Origin: Microcaldota archaeon
GTDB taxonomy: Archaea > Micrarchaeota > Micrarchaeia > Micrarchaeales > Micrarchaeaceae
DNA length: 48,251 nt
Reading direction: 5' to 3'
Assembly (NCBI GenBank): GCA_021811435.1
Contig: JAJZOR010000008.1
Coordinates: 1 to 48,251 of the forward strand
Shown here: in pieces, positions 44,969 through 48,251 of the stretch
How the letters are laid out: the number at the start of each line of letters is the position of its first letter
How positions within the stretch are numbered: position 1 is the stretch's first letter
Program-made: the position numbers and the translations under genes
The notes under the pieces: generated by a model
What the model saw: only the letters and a program-made list of their open reading frames with translations
What the model was told of the DNA's origin: nothing
Databases searched by the model: none

Positions 44969-45539
44969 TTATTTAGGGTTTGTTATCAAATTTTTGAGCC
45001 TTTCGGCTTTCTCTACCGAAAACGCCTCATCCACCGCTTTGTAAAGCTCGTCTTTTCTAGTGTTTATGTAGGTCATGGTGGTGCTTGGGTCGCTATGCCG
45101 CGCGAACCTGCTTGAAAGCACCACATTCCCATTGCTTTGGCGTGCGAAGCTGGTTATCGCGTAGTGCCTCAGGCTGTGAGTGGTAAGCCTATGCAGCCGC
45201 CTTGGTGTCCTTCTGTATGACTCCTCGCTCTGGTCGTACACTTCGTCCAGCTTTGCCGCTCGGACATACTCCCTGAACACCTTCCGCACGTAGTTCTTCT
45301 CTAGGAACGGCTCGCCCCTAAGGCTATGCCCAAGCTCCGCGAAGAACACGAAACCACCAGCTTGAGTGATCGCCCGCTCATTACGGTTTATGAACTCGAC
45401 AGTTTGCCGAAAAAGTGGCACCGGAATTAGCATTGTATCAATTATGTGAGCCTTTTCCGTTTTCACGATTAGTTCACGTGTCTCGAACTTGATGTCTTTT
45501 ACGTTCACCTTGACAGCTTCGCCTATCCTGAGTCCAAGC
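44969..45539 (-). pseudogene. int: int(C): catalytic part of the tyrosine integrase, cut by IS110
   Basis: About 190 codons. In frame from the insertion point: LGLRIGEAVKVNVKDI with the first catalytic Arg, TTHSLRHYAIT with the His-x-x-Arg pair, then RHSDPSTTMTYIN with the third His and the Tyr nucleophile. The upstream half lies at 46853-47228 on the other side of the IS110-type element. The reading frames of both halves are in register once the 1311-bp element is removed. Confidence 0.88.
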
Positions 45540-45599
45540 TGAATGGTATGAGAACTATTCCTTAATCGGCATCGGTTGATAATGTTAATCGGTGTTTGA

Positions 45600-46616
45600 A
45601 TGGAACAGTACTATATAGGCCTAGATTTAGGCACGAAGTGGACGTACGCCACTATGATAAACGGGGAAAAGAACGTAATCAAGGAAGCAAAACTCCCTTG
45701 TGAGGAAGCAGCAATAGAAAGGTTCCTTGGCGGTATACCAAAGGAATGCCTTAATGTTGTGATGGAGGCCTGCGGCATCTGGCACGGCCTGTACGATTAT
45801 CTTGTGGAAAGATGCAATGTCGTCAAAGTTGCCAATCCCATGCAAACGAAGTTGAATTCATCAGGGAAAAAGACCGACAAATTGGATTCAAAGAGGCTGG
45901 CAGAACTTTTGAAAGCAGGAATGATAAACGAGTCTTATGTACCTCAAAAAGATGCAAGAGATTATAGGAGTAAAATCAGACATAGGCAGTCAATGGTAAG
46001 TATATCGACAGAACTCAAGAACCAGATTCATGCGACACTTAGGGAAGAAAACATAAAGCATCCTAAAGAATTCGAAGACATATTTACGAAGAAAGGCATT
46101 ACATGGTTAAAGCATCTTAGAATCAGTGAAATAGACAATTGTCTTGAATTGATCACCGCTGCAAATGTTCAAATAAAGAATGCAGATCATCTGATTCCAG
46201 ATGATCTTTACAGAAATGAGATAAGATTATTGAAAACAATGCCAGGAGTAGGAGATATAACCGCGCCTGTTATAATGTCGGAAATAGTCGACATAAAAAG
46301 ATTTGAAAATCCAAAGGCGTTATGCAAATATGCAGGTTTGGTGCCGAAAGTCATTCAGTCTGGAGAGTCCGATAGGCGCGGTAGATTGGTCAAACAGAGT
46401 TCCAAAATATTAAGGACCGCATTGATTCAATGTGCACAGGGCGTATTAAAGAAAAAGGACGGTGGCAAATTGAAAATGTTTTTCCTGAAAATGGCAAAGA
46501 AGAAAAAATCGAATACTGCAGTGACAGCACTCGCACACAAGATGCTATATATCATGTGGTTTATGCTCACCAACAATGAAGGATTCCATGACGGTGGAAC
46601 CCAAGTTGGTGAGTAG
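45600..46616 (+). CDS. IS110-family DEDD transposase/recombinase
   Basis: A 338-residue RNA-guided recombinase. The N-terminal RuvC-like DEDD domain is visible: Asp9 in GLDLGTKW, Glu56 in VVMEACGIW, Asp93 and Asp96 in KTDKLDSKRLAELL. The C-terminal Transposase_20 domain follows (TMPGVGDITAPVIMSEI, then KALCKYAGLVPKVIQSGES and SSKILRTALIQCA) and should carry the Ser nucleophile. Start ATG 45600 is about 60 bases from the left core; the stop is followed directly by the guide RNA region. Full length and uninterrupted. Confidence 0.93.
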   Translation: MEQYYIGLDLGTKWTYATMINGEKNVIKEAKLPCEEAAIERFLGGIPKECLNVVMEACGIWHGLYDYLVERCNVVKVANPMQTKLNSSGKKTDKLDSKRLAELLKAGMINESYVPQKDARDYRSKIRHRQSMVSISTELKNQIHATLREENIKHPKEFEDIFTKKGITWLKHLRISEIDNCLELITAANVQIKNADHLIPDDLYRNEIRLLKTMPGVGDITAPVIMSEIVDIKRFENPKALCKYAGLVPKVIQSGESDRRGRLVKQSSKILRTALIQCAQGVLKKKDGGKLKMFFLKMAKKKKSNTAVTALAHKMLYIMWFMLTNNEGFHDGGTQVGE

Positions 46617-46725
46617 TGGCAGCGGCACCCCGATCAAGCGCATGGGTCTCGAACCCGACAAGCTGAATGGGGGCCTAAACGACTACCATATTGTGCTTAG
46701 AGCACGGATAGATGTTTGTCGATAG
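46617..46725 (+). ncRNA. Bridge/seek RNA of the IS110-type element
   Basis: Two stem/internal-loop units in a row. Target loop: outer stem from GGCACCCC (46624-46631) with GGGGGCC (46669-46675), inner hairpin GGGT-CTCGA-ACCC (46644-46656). Guides beside it are ATCAAGCGCA (46633-46642), equal to the complement of the right flank, and CAAGCTG (46659-46665), equal to the left flank at 45535-45541. Donor loop: outer stem CGAC/GTCG (46680-46683, 46718-46721), inner hairpin GTGCT-TAG-AGCAC (46693-46705). Its guides are TACCAT (46684-46689), complementary to the left end, and ATAGATG (46708-46714), equal to the right end plus core. Exact transcript ends are unknown. Confidence 0.82.
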
Positions 46726-46804
46726 CCGCAAACCATACAAAAGATATACGAAGGAAAGTGATATAAAAATAGGTGGTACATATTTAATTATAACCCGATG
46801 GAGG

Positions 46805-46834
46805 AATGCAACTGTGTTTTTCAGTTGCATTTTT
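46805..46834 (+). terminator. Intrinsic-type terminator at the end of the IS110 element
   Basis: AATGCAACTG (46805-46814) pairs perfectly with CAGTTGCATT (46822-46831), 10 bp with a 7-base loop rich in T, followed by TTTTC. It lies just inside the right inverted repeat and would stop the transposase/guide RNA transcript before the integrase DNA. Confidence 0.65.
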
Positions 46835-46852
46835 CTTTAGTTCTCATAGATG

Positions 46853-47228
46853 CGCTTGATACCCAAACAATAGGCGAAACTTGTCGTTCTCTATTACCTT
46901 GAAGAAGGCTTGCACCTCCTGTTCCGTGAAGCCCTTATTCAGGCTTCCGTACTTCGGAGGCGCATTGCCTCTGAAACGTTTCTTCTTGATGCGGTAGATT
47001 ACGGACAAGACGTCCTTGATCTCGTGGAAAGTTAGCTGCGGAAGCACCTCCTGTATGTGCTTCTTGAGTTTTTCGGGTTCGGTCTCCGTGATGGAACCGA
47101 ACCGTTTGCTGCTTAATTTCTTTGCATTGGCTAGAGAACTGAACCCGAGTTTGTCGTCGTAAATTCCATTTGCTCCCTTCGGGATTTGAACCCGAGTTGC
47201 AGGGTTGAAAGCCCCGCGTCCTTGGCCG
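46853..47228 (-). pseudogene. int: Integrase middle part, upstream of the IS110 insertion
   Basis: Open from the tRNA-derived codons (GRGAFNPATRVQIP, inside 47171-47228) through DDKLGFSSLANAKKL, TEPEKLKKHIQEVL, to LLFGYQA where the IS110 element begins. No own start is needed: in the circular element this follows int(N) MKLEKDDKLG. Residues up to FGYQA are the N-terminal DNA-binding portion of the recombinase. Joined with int(N) and int(C), a full integrase of about 330 residues results. Confidence 0.82.
47101..47228. repeat. Attachment-site repeat (att), copy at intact tRNA-Glu
   Basis: Partner of 39921-40048. It consists of the 3' part of tRNA-Glu (47171-47228, nearly identical) and about 70 bases beyond the tRNA end at lower identity that code for integrase residues. 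Here the tRNA remains complete because the incoming att sequence re-creates its 3' part. Confidence 0.86.
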
Positions 47229-47245
47229 GACTAGACGAAGGGAGC
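47171..47245 (-). tRNA. tRNA-Glu (TTC), integration site
   Basis: The complement folds as a cloverleaf: acceptor GCTCCCT/AGGGAGC, D-arm TAGTCCGGCCAAGGA, anticodon stem CGGGG/CCCTG around loop CTTTCAA (anticodon TTC), T-arm with GGTTCAAATCC, discriminator A. No intron, no encoded CCA. Its 3' part is the att site of the island; the gene itself is intact. Confidence 0.93.
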
Positions 47246-47327
47246 ATCCTGCTGCGTCAAAACAGGCGCCCGGAGCAGGACAGTTTTCATATCTAGGCGG
47301 CAAACACTATAAATCTTTCCGGATTTT

Positions 47328-47435
47328 TTAGAAAAACGCGTCCTTGGCAGTCTTGGCTATGTCTCCTCTCTTGATGTCTCGGTTGCGGAGGGCGCTCTTG
47401 GCGGTCAAATTCGTGTAGATGCGTGTAGATTTCAT
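47328..47435 (-). CDS. Possible 35-residue basic protein
   Basis: A short frame from ATG 47435 reading MKSTRIYTNLTAKSALRNRD then a basic helix (KRGDIAKTAKDAFF). Composition is protein-like, and TATA-like ATTTAAAT lies some 70 bases upstream. A longer start at 47525 is possible. It lies between tRNA-Glu and the TFB gene in the otherwise empty stretch 47246-47593. Not recognised; may be a gene end. Confidence 0.3.
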   Translation of the reverse strand: MKSTRIYTNLTAKSALRNRDIKRGDIAKTAKDAFF

Positions 47436-47593
47436 AATTTTGGAATAAATGACATGTAGCGACGACAAATAGACCGCGCAATCGGCCCAAAACATGCCAA
47501 AAGATTTAAATATATGGTTGTTCATTAATTATACTGCTCATTCTAGGAAGATTTAAAAGCTTTCTCTGTTTTTCTAGGAGCTCACGCTTATAT

Positions 47594-48251
47594 ATGGGTG
47601 AAACTATGAACGCGAAGTCAAAAGTTACAAAGTCAAACAAGAAGGCAGGCGCCGCCAAGAAGGACGCGAAAAGACCGATTGCTGCTAAGAAGGAGGCTCA
47701 CGAGGACAGGGTCAGCATGGTGACCGAGAAGCCCGTTCCGCCGATAGAGAAGGAGGCGCCGGTTATAAGCGTGGCGCGCCCGAACTTCCAGGCCCGTGAA
47801 TCCAGCGCGCCCAGCGTGCAGGAGCAGATAAAGAAGTGCCCGAGCTGCGCCAGCACCAACCTCGTATTCGATAATGAGAGGGGCGAACTGGTATGCAACA
47901 GTTGCGGACTGGTGATAGAGGAGAACGTGACCGACACCGGACCGGAATGGCGCGCGTTCGATGCGGATCAGAGGAATGCCAGGGCGAGGACTGGAGCGCC
48001 GATAAAGTTTACCAAGCCGAACCGCGGACTTGTTACCGAGATAGATCTCTACAACAAGGACATAAGGGGCGTAAGGATACCATCAAAGAGGCAGGCGCAA
48101 TTGTACAGGATGAGGAAATGGCACAAGAGGGCGAGCATAGCAAGCTCTAGCGAGAGGAACTACCTGATAGCCCTTCCTGAGCTGAACAGGGTGTCGAGCT
48201 ACCTCGGCTTGCCTGACAATATCAGGGAGAGCGCCGCGCTGCTGTACAGGA
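47594..48251 (+). CDS. tfb: Transcription initiation factor B (partial)
   Basis: The first 219 residues of TFB, cut by the window end. A Lys/Ala-rich extension of about 80 residues, unusual for archaeal TFB, precedes the zinc ribbon CPSC...CNSC (Cys at about 82, 85, 101, 104). The B-finger/linker follows (GPEWRAFDADQRNARARTG), and the first cyclin repeat begins (SSSERNYLIALPELNRVSSYLGL). TFB binds TBP and the BRE to recruit RNA polymerase. ATG 47594 is used; a second ATG is at 47606. TATA-like CTTATATATG overlaps the start. Confidence 0.95.
   Translation, partial: MGETMNAKSKVTKSNKKAGAAKKDAKRPIAAKKEAHEDRVSMVTEKPVPPIEKEAPVISVARPNFQARESSAPSVQEQIKKCPSCASTNLVFDNERGELVCNSCGLVIEENVTDTGPEWRAFDADQRNARARTGAPIKFTKPNRGLVTEIDLYNKDIRGVRIPSKRQAQLYRMRKWHKRASIASSSERNYLIALPELNRVSSYLGLPDNIRESAALLYR

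Larger units (their letters stand above)
45540..46850 (+). mobile_element. IS110/IS1111-type RNA-guided element
   Basis: A 1311-bp element (one TG core counted). Perfect 11-bp subterminal inverted repeats: TATGAGAACTA 45547-45557 and TAGTTCTCATA 46838-46848. Cores TG lie at 45540-45541 and 46851-46852, 5 bases and 2 bases outside the repeats; an offset like this is usual in the IS1111 group. There is no target duplication beyond the dinucleotide. Inside are one transposase gene and a 220-base noncoding tail encoding the guide RNA. Removing it joins GCG, CAG, CTT and keeps the integrase frame (1311 = 3 x 437). Confidence 0.88.
39991..47228. mobile_element. Integrated SSV-type element in tRNA-Glu (about 7.2 kb)
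   Basis: Bounded by the partial tRNA-Glu copy (39991-40048) and the same part of the intact tRNA-Glu (47171-47228). It contains int(N) and int(C) at opposite ends, a restriction-modification pair, two unknown genes, a small gene and a structured RNA candidate. The DNA is visibly richer in A and T than the host flanks. No capsid or replication gene was recognised, so it is an integrative genomic island or a decayed plasmid/virus. The integrase is broken by an IS110-type insertion, so the element cannot excise without help. Confidence 0.88.

Noticed and set aside
45547-46848. CAT as the shared core of the IS110-type insertion
   Set aside because: Joining at CAT would put the integrase halves out of frame, whereas the TG/CA core restores the frame and agrees with the guide arms.
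1-48251. CRISPR array or cas genes
   Set aside because: No regularly spaced direct repeats with unique spacers and no cas-like protein were seen; the TCTCTACATG group is too short and irregular.

Overview
The window is archaeal chromosome, most likely from a small-genome, DPANN/Micrarchaeota-type lineage (inference). The signs are transcription factor B at the right edge, TATA-like boxes about 25 bases before starts (many leaderless), archaeal tRNAs without encoded CCA, archaeal pilus ATPase and TadC-type genes, proteasome-like hydrolases, and tightly packed genes of about 50-55% GC.

Layout. 0.1-4 kb: a NicO-like metal permease, a decayed TnpB, a proteasome-like hydrolase, and a complete IS with a 9-bp target duplication. 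4.1-10.9 kb: nickel superoxide dismutase with its maturation peptidase (sodN-sodX), a Thr-rich surface protein, DUF763, CysRS, an unknown gene, HisRS and thioredoxin. 11-18 kb: an ABC transporter with a detached AAA-associated domain, a large membrane-anchored helical protein, and three overlapping RCK/TrkA genes. 18-21.7 kb: a second proteasome-like paralogue, a GT-C glycosyltransferase, tRNA-Gln and an M50 protease. 21.8-28.2 kb: a type IV pilus/secretion assembly operon (coiled coil, ATPase, unknown, two TadC). 28.2-37.2 kb: surE, then a four-gene operon of pilin-like proteins, three of them giants with LamG-like domains. 37.4-39.8 kb: a transposase relic, a P-loop kinase, a membrane protein, tRNA-Thr and a ferredoxin.

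40.0-47.2 kb is a foreign, visibly AT-richer integrated element bounded by a complete tRNA-Glu and a copy of its 3' part. It carries an SSV-type integrase whose gene was split by integration, a BsuBI/PstI-like restriction-modification pair, two unknown genes, a small gene, and a GC-rich, strongly folded RNA candidate. The catalytic part of the integrase is broken again by an IS110/IS1111-type element.

The most striking result is in that IS110-type element. Its noncoding tail folds into two successive internal loops. The first carries two guides that match the two sides of the interrupted integrase target. The second carries short matches to the element's own two ends. This is the layout expected of a bridge/seek RNA. 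Removing the element between two TG dinucleotides restores the integrase reading frame exactly. The window therefore holds an RNA-guided transposon, its guide RNA and the record of the event it directed.
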